Positions 1-10,378 of a stretch of 64,000 nucleotides of DNA are shown one piece after another (positions within the stretch are counted from its first letter, which is position 1; each line of letters starts with the position of its first letter). The position numbers were made by a program, and so were the translations under genes. The notes beneath the pieces are model-generated. The model did no database searches. It was given only the letters and a program-made list of their open reading frames with translations, and had not been told where the DNA came from. Origin of the DNA: Aureimonas sp. ME7 (GTDB lineage Bacteria; Pseudomonadota; Alphaproteobacteria; Rhizobiales; Rhizobiaceae); the NCBI RefSeq assembly GCF_903970965.1, contig NZ_CAJCKW010000004.1:186001-250000 (forward strand). The letters are read 5' to 3'.

Positions 1-1
1 A

Positions 2-1489
2 GAGGGCCTCAGCCTCGCGCAGGTGGTGGAAACCGTTCACCCCGACGACCGGGAAGGGCTGGCCAGGGCCATCAACGAGGCGATCGCGCGGGGCGGCGCC
101 TATGCCCACCAGTACCGAACGCGCCGGGCGGACGGGAACTACTACTGGCTGGAAGCCAACGGACGCGTCGATCGCGCACCGGACGGAACGCCGCTGAGCT
201 TTCCCGGCGTTCTGCTCGACGTCGAGGAGCGTCGGGCCGCCGAGGCCGAGCGGCGCCGCGTCACCGAGATGCTGCGCGAGTTGAACGAGACGCTGGAACA
301 GCGCGTCGCCAGCCAGACGGCCGAACTCATGGCCGCCGAGGAGGCGTTGCGCCAGTCTCAGAAGATGGAGGCCGTCGGACAGTTGACGGGCGGTCTCGCG
401 CACGACTTCAATAACCTCCTGGCCGGCATTTCCGGCTCGCTCGACCTGATGCAGTCCCGGCTGGCCCAAGGACGCTACGGGGAGCTCGACCGCTACATCA
501 ACGGCGCGCAAGGCGCGGCAAGGCGCGCTGCCGCGCTGACGCACCGTCTTCTCGCGTTCTCGCGGCGTCAGACGCTCGACCCGAAGCCCACCGACGTCAA
601 CCGGCTGGTGGCGGAGATGGAGGACTTGATCCAGCGAACGGTGGGTCCGCAAATCGCCGTGGAAGCGCATATGCAGGAGGACCTCTGGAGCACCCTGGTC
701 GATCCGAACCAGCTCGAGAACGCGCTCCTGAACCTCAGCATCAACGCGCGCGACGCGATGCCCGACGGTGGTCGGATCGTGATCTCGACCGCGAATCGGA
801 CGCTTGACGCGCGGGCGGCCAAGGACCTCGACCTGCCGGCCGGCGAATATGTCGCCATGTGCGTGTCCGACACCGGCACCGGCATGACGCCGGACGTGAT
901 CGCCAAGGCGTTCGACCCGTTCTTCACCACCAAGCCGATCGGCGTCGGCACCGGGCTTGGCCTGTCGATGATCTACGGCTTCGTCCGGCAGTCCGGGGGG
1001 CATGTCGAGATCACGTCGGAGGTCGGCCGGGGAACGCAGATCTGCATCTATCTGCCGCGCGGTCTGGCCGCCGAGGCTCCGGCGCCCGCTCCGGAACCGC
1101 TGCCCGTTTCCACCAAACCGCAGGACAAGACCGTGCTCGTGGTGGACGACGAGATGCTGGTTCGCATGCTGGTGGTGGACGCGGTGGAAGATCTCGGCCT
1201 CACCGCACTCGAAGCCGGCGACGGGCCGCAGGCCATGAAACTTCTGCGCTCCGACGTCCGGATCGACCTTCTCGTCACCGATGTCGGCCTGCCCAACGGG
1301 ATGAACGGACGGCAGGTGGCAGACGCGGCGCGCGAACTGCGACCTGACCTGAAGATCATCTTCGTGACCGGCTATGCCGAGAACGCCGTTCTAAGCCACG
1401 GCCATCTGGACGCCAACATGCAGATCGTGACCAAGCCGTTCGACATGGCGGTTCTGTCCAACCGTATCCAGGGAATGGTCGGGGACTGA
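2..1489 (+). CDS. Hybrid sensor histidine kinase/response regulator, 5' end cut by the window
   Basis: The frame is open to the first base, so the N-terminus lies outside. Counting from the first possible start at base 23, residues 1-70 are the end of a PAS/PAC sensor fold (HPDDREGL, then YRTRRADGNYYWLE). A short coiled linker follows. The HisKA H-box GGLAHDFNNLL has the phospho-accepting His at 127. The ATPase has an N-box at about 233-250, DTGTGM at 283-288 and GTGLGLSM at 309-316. A C-terminal receiver domain starts near 370, with acidic DDE at 375-377, phospho-acceptor Asp 420 and a TKPF lysine near 472. Autophosphorylation followed by transfer to the attached receiver is the family behaviour. 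There is no DNA-binding output domain, so the signal must pass to another protein. The stimulus cannot be read from this fragment. It converges on purN with a 4-base gap. Confidence 0.93.
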   Translation, partial: EGLSLAQVVETVHPDDREGLARAINEAIARGGAYAHQYRTRRADGNYYWLEANGRVDRAPDGTPLSFPGVLLDVEERRAAEAERRRVTEMLRELNETLEQRVASQTAELMAAEEALRQSQKMEAVGQLTGGLAHDFNNLLAGISGSLDLMQSRLAQGRYGELDRYINGAQGAARRAAALTHRLLAFSRRQTLDPKPTDVNRLVAEMEDLIQRTVGPQIAVEAHMQEDLWSTLVDPNQLENALLNLSINARDAMPDGGRIVISTANRTLDARAAKDLDLPAGEYVAMCVSDTGTGMTPDVIAKAFDPFFTTKPIGVGTGLGLSMIYGFVRQSGGHVEITSEVGRGTQICIYLPRGLAAEAPAPAPEPLPVSTKPQDKTVLVVDDEMLVRMLVVDAVEDLGLTALEAGDGPQAMKLLRSDVRIDLLVTDVGLPNGMNGRQVADAARELRPDLKIIFVTGYAENAVLSHGHLDANMQIVTKPFDMAVLSNRIQGMVGD

Positions 1490-1493
1490 CGCG

Positions 1494-2174
1494 TTAATTG
1501 TCGCGCGCGTCGGGCGCGAGAAGGATCGAGGTCGGGTTCCGAGGCGGCGCCTCGCTTTCGAAGACGGCCGTGTTTCCGGCCTGTCGGACCGCACCGTCCA
1601 AGACGAGACGCAGGGCATGCGGGTAGAGCCGATGCTCAGCGCGCAGGAGGCGCTCGGCGAGCGAATCGGGCGTGTCGCCACGCTCCACCGGGATCGCCGC
1701 CTGCGCGATGATCGGACCTTCGTCCATATCCTCGGTTACGAAATGCACGGTGCAGCCGTGGATGCGCATGCCCGCTTCCAAAGCGCGCTCGTGCGTGTGC
1801 AGCCCAGGGAAGAGCGGCAGGAGGGACGGGTGAATGTTGATCATCCGCCCCGCATAATGGCCGACGAAGCGAGGCGTCAGAAGTCGCATGTAGCCCGCGA
1901 GGCAGACGACGTCCGGCTTGTGGACGTCGAGCGCCTCGATCAGCGCCGCCTCGTGTGCTTCCCGATCCGGGAAGGCTCGCTGGTCCACCGCCTGGGCATG
2001 GATGCCGTAGCGCCCGGCGGTGGCGAGACCGCCGGCGTCCGGCTTGTTGGACAGGACGGCGACGATCTCACCCGGAAAGCCCGGATCCATCGCGGCGCCG
2101 ATCAAGGCGCTCATATTGGACCCACGCCCGGAAATCAGAACCGCGACGCGCTTGCGGGGCGAGGCGTCGTTCAC
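1494..2174 (-). CDS. purN: Phosphoribosylglycinamide formyltransferase
   Basis: PurN transfers the formyl group of 10-formyltetrahydrofolate to glycinamide ribonucleotide, the third step of IMP synthesis, in the cytosol. The 226-residue product has the N-terminal [12 protein letters not shown] nucleotide loop, [12 protein letters not shown] carrying the catalytic Asn and His, and the [15 protein letters not shown] segment with the catalytic Asp. These are the three landmarks of the family, and the length is normal. The GTG start overlaps the purM stop (GTGA), so the two genes are translationally coupled. The open frame continues further upstream inside purM, but that extension has no family similarity and was left out. 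Confidence 0.97.
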   Translation of the reverse strand: MNDASPRKRVAVLISGRGSNMSALIGAAMDPGFPGEIVAVLSNKPDAGGLATAGRYGIHAQAVDQRAFPDREAHEAALIEALDVHKPDVVCLAGYMRLLTPRFVGHYAGRMINIHPSLLPLFPGLHTHERALEAGMRIHGCTVHFVTEDMDEGPIIAQAAIPVERGDTPDSLAERLLRAEHRLYPHALRLVLDGAVRQAGNTAVFESEAPPRNPTSILLAPDARDN

Positions 2175-3241
2175 AGCGCGAGCTGCCCGTTGAAGGTGAC
2201 CGCAGCCTCGCTCCCGCGCGGGAGAATGCGCCCGAGCGGCACGACGGTCTCGCCTTCGCCCTGCAGGATCGCGGCGACGGACGCCGCCTCCGCTTCGCTG
2301 ACGACGACGATCATGCCGATGCCGCAGTTGAAGGTACGCAGCATCTCGCTTTCCGCGATGCCGCCCTGTTCGGCGAGCCAGGAGAAGACGGGCGGCACGG
2401 AAACGGCGCCGAGATCGATATCGGCGCGCAGCGCCTCGGGCAGGACGCGCGGGATGTTCTCCGGGAAGCCGCCGCCCGTGATGTGGGCCAGCGCCTTGAT
2501 GCCGTCGTTCGCCTTCAGCGCGACCAGGAGCGAGCGGACGTAGATGCGCGTCGGCTCGATCAGGGCGGCCGCCAGCGTCCGGTCGGGATCGAACGGGGCG
2601 GGGGCGTCGTAGCTGGCACCCGCTGCCTCGACGACGCGCCGTACCAGCGAATAGCCATTGGAATGGACGCCGGACGAAGCGAGGCCGAGGATCACGTCGC
2701 CGGACACGAGATCGGCGCTCGGCAGGAGGCGGCCGCGCTCGGCGGCACCCACCGCGAAGCCCGCGAGGTCGTAGTCCTTTTCGGCATAGAGCCCCGGCAT
2801 CTCGGCCGTTTCCCCGCCGATCAGCGCGCAGCCTGCCTGCCGGCACCCGTCCGCGATGCCCGACACGATCGCCTCTCCCTGCGCCGGGTCGAGCTTGCCG
2901 GTGGCGAAATAGTCGAGAAAGAACAGGGGCTCGGCGCCCTGAACGACGAGATCGTTGACGCACATGGCTACGAGATCAATGCCGATCGTATCGTGCAGGC
3001 CGGTTTCGATCGCGATCTTCAGCTTGGTGCCGACGCCGTCGTTGGCGGCCACGAGAACGGGGTCCGTGAAGCCTGCGGCCTTCAGGTCGAACAGACCGCC
3101 GAAGCCGCCGATCTCGCCGTCTGCACCAGGACGCCGGGTGGAGCGCACCAGCGGCTTGATGCGATGCACCAGTTCGTTGCCGGCGTCGATGTCGACGCCT
3201 GCGCTCCGATAGGTCAAACCCTTGGCGTTTTCAGCGGTCAT
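2171..3241 (-). CDS. purM: Phosphoribosylformylglycinamidine cyclo-ligase (AIR synthetase)
   Basis: PurM closes the imidazole ring of formylglycinamidine ribonucleotide using ATP, the fifth step of purine synthesis. The 356-residue product starts [20 protein letters not shown] and shows the classic [12 protein letters not shown] opening. It also has the dimer/ATP segment GGFGGLFDL, the catalytic-region [10 protein letters not shown] and [19 protein letters not shown], and [13 protein letters not shown] near the C-terminus. The ATG at 3241 was chosen because conserved similarity starts immediately after it; longer in-frame starts add only non-homologous sequence. purM-purN form a two-gene operon. 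The 293 bases between this start and the divergent permease gene must hold both promoters, but no clear operator was seen there. Confidence 0.97.
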   Translation of the reverse strand: MTAENAKGLTYRSAGVDIDAGNELVHRIKPLVRSTRRPGADGEIGGFGGLFDLKAAGFTDPVLVAANDGVGTKLKIAIETGLHDTIGIDLVAMCVNDLVVQGAEPLFFLDYFATGKLDPAQGEAIVSGIADGCRQAGCALIGGETAEMPGLYAEKDYDLAGFAVGAAERGRLLPSADLVSGDVILGLASSGVHSNGYSLVRRVVEAAGASYDAPAPFDPDRTLAAALIEPTRIYVRSLLVALKANDGIKALAHITGGGFPENIPRVLPEALRADIDLGAVSVPPVFSWLAEQGGIAESEMLRTFNCGIGMIVVVSEAEAASVAAILQGEGETVVPLGRILPRGSEAAVTFNGQLAL

Positions 3242-3534
3242 GGCTCGGTCCCCTTTGGGGGCGAGTTCGCACGATCGCGAAGCCTGGGCAAGTCTTGCGG
3301 CCCCCGGCGGACCGCAAAAGTGGCGCCGAACCCGAGTGGCAATGCATCGACGCTCGCCGCACCCGCGCCAGCTTGTGGAAAGCGGGCATCGATCACCGGG
3401 AAGCCGGCACGCGGATGCCCGACCCGTTCTGCGAGAGCGAACCGACACTTGACCCGACTTTGCCGCCCTGCCTATCTCGAATCCATTCGCCCGCGCACCC
3501 GTTTCGTTCGCGCTCGGGGATGCGGAGCCAGCCT

Positions 3535-4707
3535 ATGATCCGAGACAGAAGTCGGCTTCTCAAACGTCAGATCCTGTTCTGGAGCCTGGCCGCGCTCGGC
3601 GTCGTTCTGTTCCTGTGGCTGTTCCGTGGCATTCTCCTGCCGTTCGTTCTCGGCATGGTCATGGCCTATTTCCTCGATCCGATCGCGGACTGGCTGGTGC
3701 GTCGCGGCTTCTCGCGCGTGGCGGCCAGCATCGTCATTCTCATCATGTTCGTCATCGTGATCGCGCTGGTGCTTCTCGTCCTGGTGCCGGTGATCGGCGG
3801 GCAGATCGCAGGCTTCGTCCAACGGCTGCCGCAATATCTCGGCCGGTTGCAGGAACTCGCGGTGGACCTGCGCAACGGCCCGCTGTCGCGCTTCGTGGAA
3901 AACGATCCGCAGACGATCCAGCAGGATTTCCAGGCCGTCGTCCGCCAGCTGTCGGGTTTCGTCACTTCGCTCGTCGCCTCGCTTTGGACGTCGAGCCTTG
4001 CGGTCGTGAACTTCCTGTCGCTGTTCGTCGTCACGCCCGTCGTCGCCTTCTATCTCCTGCTCGACTGGGATCGCATGATCCTGAAGATCGATGCGCTCGT
4101 GCCGCGCGAGCATGTCGCCACCGTGCGCCGGCTGGCGCGCGAGATCGATCGCTCCGTCGCCGGGTTCGTGCGCGGGCAGGGCAGCGTCTGCCTGATCCTC
4201 GGCACCTATTACGCCGTGGGGCTGACGCTGGTCGGCCTGAACTTCGGCCTCCTGATCGGCTTCTTCGCAGGGCTGATTTCCTTCGTGCCTTATGTCGGCT
4301 CGGCGCTCGGGCTGGTGATCGCGCTGGGTGTGGCGCTCGTCCAGTTCTCGCCGGACTGGGTCTGGGTCGCGGCGGCCGCCGGCGTCTTCTTCACCGGCCA
4401 GTTCGTCGAGGGCAATATCCTCCAGCCCAAGCTTGTCGGCGCGTCCGTCGGGCTTCATCCGGTCTGGCTGATGTTCGCGCTCTTCGCATTCGGCGCGATC
4501 TTCGGCTTCGTCGGCCTTCTGATCGCAGTGCCGGCGGCCGCGGCCGTTGGCGTCTTGGTGCGCTTCGCCATCCAGAAATATCTCGACAGCGAGATGTACT
4601 TCGGACGTGAGATCACAGCCGCGCCCGCCGCCGCGCGCATCGAAAGCGACACGCTCGGAACCGCGATCCGCGAACAGTTCGATCCGCGCGCAGGGAAGAC
4701 GGAATGA
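3535..4707 (+). CDS. AI-2E/PerM family membrane transporter
   Basis: A 390-residue inner-membrane protein of the PerM/YdiK/TqsA (AI-2E transporter) family. Hydrophobic segments occur in the family arrangement: two near the N-terminus (about 15-50), one at 60-90, a soluble helical hairpin (QRLPQYLGRLQELAVDLRNG), then a C-terminal block of four to five segments including FFAGLISFVPYVGSALGLV, which carries the family's PY motif, and a GNILQPKLVG loop. The ATG at 3535 follows GGAG at a good distance. Known members move autoinducer-2, indole-3-acetic acid or ions; the substrate here cannot be inferred. Its stop overlaps the next ATG (ATGA). Pairing of a PerM-like gene with an Hda-type gene, ppk and ppx is common in alphaproteobacteria. 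Confidence 0.9.
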   Translation: MIRDRSRLLKRQILFWSLAALGVVLFLWLFRGILLPFVLGMVMAYFLDPIADWLVRRGFSRVAASIVILIMFVIVIALVLLVLVPVIGGQIAGFVQRLPQYLGRLQELAVDLRNGPLSRFVENDPQTIQQDFQAVVRQLSGFVTSLVASLWTSSLAVVNFLSLFVVTPVVAFYLLLDWDRMILKIDALVPREHVATVRRLAREIDRSVAGFVRGQGSVCLILGTYYAVGLTLVGLNFGLLIGFFAGLISFVPYVGSALGLVIALGVALVQFSPDWVWVAAAAGVFFTGQFVEGNILQPKLVGASVGLHPVWLMFALFAFGAIFGFVGLLIAVPAAAAVGVLVRFAIQKYLDSEMYFGREITAAPAAARIESDTLGTAIREQFDPRAGKTE

Positions 4708-5381
4708 CCATGCGTCGCCCCGCGCAGATCCCGCTGGATCTTCCGGCCAATTCCTCGCTGACGCGCGACGACCTCGTCGTCGGCGCGGCCAATTCGCTCG
4801 CCGTGGATGCCGTGGATGCGTGGCCCGCTTGGCCGCACCCCGTCGTCGTGATCGTCGGGCCGCCGGGATCGGGCAAGACGCATCTCGCCGCCGCATGGAG
4901 CGAGACGAGCGGCGCCGTCGACTGGACGGGGGACCTGCCGGACGAAACGCCCTTCGCCGTTCGCGTCGAGGACATCGACCGCGCACCGTACGACGAGTCC
5001 GCGCTGTTCGCGCTGGTGAATGCCGCGCGTCTCGGCGGCGGCAGCGTTCTCCTGACATCGCGCACCCCGCCGTCGGCGCTCGATATCAAGCTGCCCGACC
5101 TGCGCTCGCGCGTTCGCGCCGCGACGGTGGTGGAACTCCAGGTTCCCGACGAGGACCTCCTGTTCGGCGTCATCGTCAAGCTGGCGGCCGATCGCCAGAT
5201 CGGGATCGACCCGAAGATGATCGCCTACGCGCTGGCCCGCATGGAGCGCTCGTTCCAGGCGGCCAGCGAGTTCGTTGCGCGGGTCGATCGTGAGGCGTTG
5301 GCCACGAAGGAGAAGATCGGGCGACCCCTGGTGCAGCGGATTCTCGCCGAGATGGAAGTGGAAACGAAATCCTCGTCATGA
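4704..5381 (+). CDS. hdaA: Hda-type DnaA regulatory inactivator
   Basis: A 225-residue DnaA-related AAA+ protein. Walker A GPPGSGKTH lies at 52-60, an acidic Walker B region VEDIDRA near 90, and an arginine/sensor segment LLTSRTPPS near 114. It has the DnaA-like C-terminal lid but no DNA-binding domain IV, which separates it from DnaA. Near the N-terminus, QIPLDL fits the beta-clamp binding motif of Hda/HdaA. Known family members bound to the loaded sliding clamp stimulate ATP hydrolysis by DnaA and prevent re-initiation of replication. Translation is coupled to the preceding permease gene through the ATGA overlap. Confidence 0.88.
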   Translation: MTMRRPAQIPLDLPANSSLTRDDLVVGAANSLAVDAVDAWPAWPHPVVVIVGPPGSGKTHLAAAWSETSGAVDWTGDLPDETPFAVRVEDIDRAPYDESALFALVNAARLGGGSVLLTSRTPPSALDIKLPDLRSRVRAATVVELQVPDEDLLFGVIVKLAADRQIGIDPKMIAYALARMERSFQAASEFVARVDREALATKEKIGRPLVQRILAEMEVETKSSS

Positions 5382-5438
5382 AACAGTCGCCGAACGCACG
5401 TAGGTGGCCATATCTGCGTTCGAAAGCCCGAGTTTCCG

Positions 5439-7802
5439 ATGAGCGAAGCGATCACCCCCGCGCAACCCAAGCCAAGCCGCCCGTCGAGCCGCCGCCGGAC
5501 GCCCAAGACCGACGCCGCCCAGGTTTCCGACGCCGCCGCCGAGGAGTTCGAACCGGTCCTGTCGGACGACGATACCGGCGAGCCGGAGCCCGATCAGCCG
5601 CTGATGGAGGCGATCGGCATCGTCCCGGTGCCCGCCGCGCCGCCACCGCCCGTCGCGCCGATCGTCGAACTGCCGGCCGATCGGTACATCAACCGCGAAA
5701 TCTCCTGGCTCCAGTTCAATCGGCGCGTTCTGGAGGAGTCGCAGAACCTCAACCATCCGCTTCTCGAGCGCGTTCGCTTCCTGTCGATCTCGGCCGGCAA
5801 TCTCGACGAGTTCTTCATGGTGCGCGTGGCGGGGCTCGCGGGCCAAGTGCGCGCCAGCCTTTCGGTGCGCAGCGACGACGGCCTGCTTCCGCAGGAGCAG
5901 CTCGACCGGGTGCTGACCGAAGTGACGCAGTTGCAGGAGGAGCAGCAGGCATCGCTCGCCGAGCTGGTCAAGGCGCTGCGCGCGGAAAACATCCTGATCG
6001 TGGGCGCGGGCGAGCTTAAGAAGGACGATCGCGCTTGGCTTGAGCGCTATTTCGACGATGCGATCTTCCCCGTCCTGACGCCGCTATCGATCGACCCGGC
6101 CCATCCGTTTCCGTTCATTCCGAATCTCGGCTTCTCCATGGCCCTGGCGCTCGTCCGCGAGCGGGACTCGCAGGGCATGAACGCGCTTCTGCGCCTGCCG
6201 ACCGCGCTGCAGCGCTTCGTCGAGATGCCGCTGACGGAGGCGGGCGTCGCGCGCTTCGTGCCGCTGGAAAGCGTCGTCGCCCTCTTTATCGCCAAGCTCT
6301 TTCCGGGATACCGGGTGCGCGGGCAGGGCACGTTCCGCATCATCCGCGACAGCGATATCGAGGTGGAGGAAGAGGCCGAGGATCTCGTCCGCCTGTTCGA
6401 ATCGGCGCTCAAGCGCCGTCGTCGCGGCTCGGTGATCCGCATCGAGTTCGACCATGTCATGCCGGAAGGTCTGCGCAACTTCGTCGCCAGCGAGCTCAAC
6501 GTTTCGGAAAGCCGCATTTCGGTGATGGACGGCATGCTGGCGCTAGACGCCGTGTCGCAGATCGTCAGGGTGCCGCGCGACGACCTGAAGTTTTCGCCCT
6601 ACATCCCGCGCTTCCCCGAGCGCATCCGGGAACACAACGGCGACTGCTTCGCCGCGATTCGCGAGAAGGACATCGTCGTCCATCACCCCTACGAGAGCTT
6701 CGACGTGGTGGTGCAGTTCCTGCGCCAGGCGGCGTTCGACCATAACGTCGTCGCCATCAAGCAGACGCTCTATCGCACCTCCAACGACTCGCCGATCGTG
6801 CGCGCTCTGATCGACGCGGCGGAGGCCGGCAAGTCGGTGACGGCGCTGGTCGAGCTGAAGGCGCGCTTCGACGAGGAAGCCAACATCAAATGGGCGCGTG
6901 ATCTGGAGCGCGCCGGCGTTCAGGTCGTGTTCGGCTTCATCGAGAAGAAGACCCACTCGAAGCTCTCGCTCGTGGTCCGCCGCGAGGAGGGCAAGATGGT
7001 GTCCTTCTGCCATATCGGCACGGGCAACTATCACCCGATCACGGCGAAGATCTACACCGACCTGTCCTACTTCACCGCCGATCCGGACATCGCGCACGAC
7101 GTCTCGCATATCTTCAACTACATCACCGGCTATGCCGAGCCGACCGAACTGCGCAAGGTCGCGATCTCCCCGCTGACGCTGCGCAAGCGCATTCTCCAGC
7201 ACATCGAGGAGGAGATCGCGCACGAGAAGGCGGGGCGTCCGGGCCAGATCTGGATGAAGATGAACTCGCTCGTCGATCCCCAGATCATCGACGCGCTCTA
7301 CCGGGCGAGCCAGGCCGGGGTCGAGATCGATCTCGTGGTGCGCGGCATCTGCTGTCTGCGGCCGCGTGTCGCCGGCCTGTCGGACAACATCCGCGTCAAG
7401 TCGATCGTCGGGCGCTTCCTGGAGCACAGCCGCATCTTCTGCTTCGGCGCGGGCCACGGGTTGCCATCGGAAAAGGCCATCGTCTACATGGGGTCCGCCG
7501 ACCTGATGCCCCGAAATCTCGATCGGCGAGTCGAAACGCTGGTGCCTATCACGACGCCCACGGTCCACAGTCAGGTCCTGTCGCAGATCATGCTCGCCAA
7601 CATCCTGGACAACCAGCAGAGTTGGTCGGTCCTGTCGGACGGCACCTCGCGGCGGATCGAACCTTCGGAAGGCGAGCAGCCTTTCAACGCCCAGCGCTAC
7701 TTCATGACCAATCCAAGCCTCTCGGGACGAGGAAAGGCCCTGAAATCGAATGCGCCCAAGCTCATTGCCAGACAACGCGCGGAGCATTCCCGCTTCGATT
7801 GA
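5439..7802 (+). CDS. ppk: Polyphosphate kinase 1
   Basis: PPK1 polymerises the gamma-phosphate of ATP into inorganic polyphosphate, reversibly. The 787-residue product is slightly longer than typical because of a proline- and acid-rich N-terminal extension of about 75 residues. The PPK core begins at [19 protein letters not shown]. The head domain and the two catalytic domains follow in order, with [24 protein letters not shown] and the HIGTGNYHP motif containing the histidine that becomes phosphorylated. A second PLD-like motif lies in [10 protein letters not shown]. The gene overlaps the next gene by 53 bases, which points to joint expression with ppx. Confidence 0.97.
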   Translation: MSEAITPAQPKPSRPSSRRRTPKTDAAQVSDAAAEEFEPVLSDDDTGEPEPDQPLMEAIGIVPVPAAPPPPVAPIVELPADRYINREISWLQFNRRVLEESQNLNHPLLERVRFLSISAGNLDEFFMVRVAGLAGQVRASLSVRSDDGLLPQEQLDRVLTEVTQLQEEQQASLAELVKALRAENILIVGAGELKKDDRAWLERYFDDAIFPVLTPLSIDPAHPFPFIPNLGFSMALALVRERDSQGMNALLRLPTALQRFVEMPLTEAGVARFVPLESVVALFIAKLFPGYRVRGQGTFRIIRDSDIEVEEEAEDLVRLFESALKRRRRGSVIRIEFDHVMPEGLRNFVASELNVSESRISVMDGMLALDAVSQIVRVPRDDLKFSPYIPRFPERIREHNGDCFAAIREKDIVVHHPYESFDVVVQFLRQAAFDHNVVAIKQTLYRTSNDSPIVRALIDAAEAGKSVTALVELKARFDEEANIKWARDLERAGVQVVFGFIEKKTHSKLSLVVRREEGKMVSFCHIGTGNYHPITAKIYTDLSYFTADPDIAHDVSHIFNYITGYAEPTELRKVAISPLTLRKRILQHIEEEIAHEKAGRPGQIWMKMNSLVDPQIIDALYRASQAGVEIDLVVRGICCLRPRVAGLSDNIRVKSIVGRFLEHSRIFCFGAGHGLPSEKAIVYMGSADLMPRNLDRRVETLVPITTPTVHSQVLSQIMLANILDNQQSWSVLSDGTSRRIEPSEGEQPFNAQRYFMTNPSLSGRGKALKSNAPKLIARQRAEHSRFD

Positions 7803-9309
7803 CGAACCGGCGCACGGACGCATTCCCGACCGCGAGCCGGTGGCGGTCGTCGATATCGGCTCCAATTCCGTCCGCCTCGTGATCTACGAGGGCAACACCC
7901 GCGCGCCCACCGTCCTCTTCAACGAAAAGGTGCTGAGCGGCCTGGGGCGCGGGCTCGCCGACACCAATCGGCTGGACGACAAGGCGGTCGCGAGCGCCAT
8001 TGCCGCGCTGACCCGATTCCGGGCTTTGTGCGATCAGTCGCGCGTGCGCGAGATCCATCCGATCGCGACGGCCGCCGCGCGCGAGGCCGTCAACGGGCCG
8101 GAGTTCGTGGCCGCCGCCGAGCGCGCGATCGGCTGCCCCATCACCATCCTGTCCGGCGCCGACGAAGCACGGTTCGCCGCCGAGGGCGTGATCGCCGGTT
8201 TTCACGCCCCCAACGGCATCACCGGGGATCTGGGCGGCGGCAGCCTCGAGATCGTGGACGTCGCGGATGGCAAGATCGGCAACGGCATCACGATGCCGCT
8301 CGGCGGCCTGCGCCTGCAGGACCTGTCGGGCGGCGACGTGTCCAAGGCGCGGGGTATCGCGGACAGCCATGTCGGCGGCTCGGGCTTCGGGCCGATCGCG
8401 ATTGGCCGGCCTTTCTACGCCGTGGGAGGAACCTGGCGTAACCTCCTGAAGCTCCACATGGAACAGACGGGTTATCCGATCCATGTGATGCACGGATATT
8501 CGGTGAAGCCGGGGGAGATCGCCGAGTTTCTGGCGGCGGTGGTGAAGAGCGATCCGGAAAAGCTGCCCGGGATCGCGGCCATCTCGCGCAGCCGTCGCTC
8601 GCTCTTGGCGTTCGGCGCGGTCACGCTCCAAGCCGTGATCCAGCATTTGAAGCCGTCCGAGATCGTCCTTTCCGCCTACGGCGTTCGCGAGGGCTACCTT
8701 CACGAGCGCCTGTCGGCCGAGGAAAAGGCCAAGGACCCGCTGATGGAGGCGGCGAGGGAGCTTTCGTTCCTGCGATCGCGCTCGCCCCGCCACAACGAGG
8801 AACTGATCGACTGGTCGACGCGCACCTTCACCGCGCTCGGCATTGCCGAGTCGGTGAACGAGCAGCGCTTGCGCAAGGCGGCCTGCCTCCTGACCGACAT
8901 CGCATGGCGCGCGCATCCCGATTATCGCGGCACGCAGGCCTTCTCGATCGTCGTCAACGCGGCCTTTCCCGCGATCGACCATCCGGGGCGTGCCTATCTC
9001 GGCCTCGCCAACTATTATCGATACGAGGGCAACTTCGACCCCGTCTCGCTCGATCGGATGAACGGTGTCGTCGATCCGCGCATGCTGCAGCTCGCAAGAC
9101 TCCTGGCAGCTCTGTTCCGTGTCACGTATCTCCTGACAGCCGCCATGCCGGGCGTTCTGGAGCGCCTACGCTGGGCGCAGGACCCGCGAGGCGGCTTCAC
9201 GCTGGCGGTGCCCAAGGACCTGGCCGGGCTCCTCGGCGAACGGCCGGAGGCTCGCTTGCAGGCCTTTGCCAAGGTGGTGGAGCGAACGCTGCGGTTGGAG
9301 GTTCGCTAG
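7750..9309 (+). CDS. ppx: Exopolyphosphatase (Ppx/GppA family)
   Basis: Ppx/GppA enzymes remove terminal phosphates from polyphosphate or hydrolyse pppGpp. The 519-residue product has the ASKHA-fold phosphate-1 loop [18 protein letters not shown], the [13 protein letters not shown] segment, and the second loop [14 protein letters not shown] long C-terminal helical (HD-like) part follows. The start at 7750 lies inside the end of ppk. A start nearer the conserved core would also be possible, because the first 25 residues are not conserved. The combination with ppk gives the cell synthesis and degradation of polyphosphate from one transcript. Confidence 0.95.
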   Translation: MRPSSLPDNARSIPASIDEPAHGRIPDREPVAVVDIGSNSVRLVIYEGNTRAPTVLFNEKVLSGLGRGLADTNRLDDKAVASAIAALTRFRALCDQSRVREIHPIATAAAREAVNGPEFVAAAERAIGCPITILSGADEARFAAEGVIAGFHAPNGITGDLGGGSLEIVDVADGKIGNGITMPLGGLRLQDLSGGDVSKARGIADSHVGGSGFGPIAIGRPFYAVGGTWRNLLKLHMEQTGYPIHVMHGYSVKPGEIAEFLAAVVKSDPEKLPGIAAISRSRRSLLAFGAVTLQAVIQHLKPSEIVLSAYGVREGYLHERLSAEEKAKDPLMEAARELSFLRSRSPRHNEELIDWSTRTFTALGIAESVNEQRLRKAACLLTDIAWRAHPDYRGTQAFSIVVNAAFPAIDHPGRAYLGLANYYRYEGNFDPVSLDRMNGVVDPRMLQLARLLAALFRVTYLLTAAMPGVLERLRWAQDPRGGFTLAVPKDLAGLLGERPEARLQAFAKVVERTLRLEVR

Positions 9310-9378
9310 GGGCGTCCGGCGTTCAGACGTTGCGAGGTCTCTCGACCTGCCGGCGGGCGATGGCGCAAGGGCGCTTTT

Positions 9379-10323
9379 CTACCAGCGTTTCGCCTGGGCA
9401 GGCGCCGTGATCGGCTCGAAGCGCGATGCGTTGAGATCGGCGACGAGATGCAGGGCGCTCTCGCCATCGTCCGGGTATCGCCGGAAATCGCTCTTTCGCA
9501 AGCGGAAGAGTTTGCCGTCTCGCGCCATTAGAAGGTCGCCCCGGTCCCAGTCCGCCCAGTCGGTGGCCGGTAGGTCGAACAAGGGCGTCTCCTCGCCATC
9601 GAGAACGCGAAAGCTCGTCCCGTACCAGGGATGGCCACGCCGCCCGACGGAATGGAGATGTTCTTCCAGAAGCCGGCCGTTGCGCCCGCGCTTGCGCCAG
9701 ACCTGAGGGGGCTCGATGGTCCAGCCACCACTGTATGGATCGTAAGGTAAGCTGCTTCCCTCGCAAACGAGGCTCCAGCCATCCCGTCGCCGTCGATGCG
9801 ACAGGATGGGCTCGTCCTCTCCGCGGCCGGAAACGGGGTCGAGCGGGGCGACGGTCATTCCCCGTTTCAGTTGGAACCCCGCCGCCAGATCTCGTTCGTC
9901 TTCCCGATGGTTCAGAAGAAGACGCGTTTCGTCCTCGAACAGGCCGCCACCGCCATAGGTGCCGTTCCGCTTCGGCCAGAGAGCCAGGGCGGTCAGATAG
10001 GGCGGGCGCGAGACCGCCGTCCAGGCCTCGAACTCGTTCGGGTATTTCGTGGCGAGATAGACGAGGAGGTCGCCGGACGGCGAGAGATCGCAGCGTCGTT
10101 CGTAGATTCGACCTTTAAGCCACTGGCCGGAAGTCACGCGATCCGTTCGCAGATCCCAGCTGAGAAGCTGCACGTGTTTCGAGGGGCCGCGTCGAAACAC
10201 GACCCCCGTCGGAGCGTCCCGAGCCAGGATGACGTAGAGGCGCGTCGCCGCTGCGCGTTCCCCACCGTCGCCGTCCTCGTCGGGGGAAGCGGCTATGGGG
10301 GGCTCCGATGGTGCTTCGACCAT
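9379..10323 (-). CDS. Uncharacterised 314-residue protein
   Basis: No family was recognised. The reading frame is convincing: codon use matches its neighbours, and a GGAGG sits four bases before the ATG at 10323. The product is soluble, lacks a signal peptide and membrane segments, and is rich in Trp, Arg and Gly. Several stretches look like beta-propeller blades (LSWDLRTDRVTSG, CDLSPSGDLLVYLA, HPWYGTSFRVLDGEETPLFDL), but no repeat is regular enough for a firm call. It lies convergent to ppx and downstream of rnd on the same strand, 55 bases after the rnd stop, so it may be the second gene of an rnd transcript. A longer frame upstream overlaps the rnd end and is less likely. Confidence 0.75.
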   Translation of the reverse strand: MVEAPSEPPIAASPDEDGDGGERAAATRLYVILARDAPTGVVFRRGPSKHVQLLSWDLRTDRVTSGQWLKGRIYERRCDLSPSGDLLVYLATKYPNEFEAWTAVSRPPYLTALALWPKRNGTYGGGGLFEDETRLLLNHREDERDLAAGFQLKRGMTVAPLDPVSGRGEDEPILSHRRRRDGWSLVCEGSSLPYDPYSGGWTIEPPQVWRKRGRNGRLLEEHLHSVGRRGHPWYGTSFRVLDGEETPLFDLPATDWADWDRGDLLMARDGKLFRLRKSDFRRYPDDGESALHLVADLNASRFEPITAPAQAKRW

Positions 10324-10378
10324 GTGGCCTCCATGCTTTTCGACGGGGATCGCCGGGCCTTCGCCGAGGGAGCGAGGT

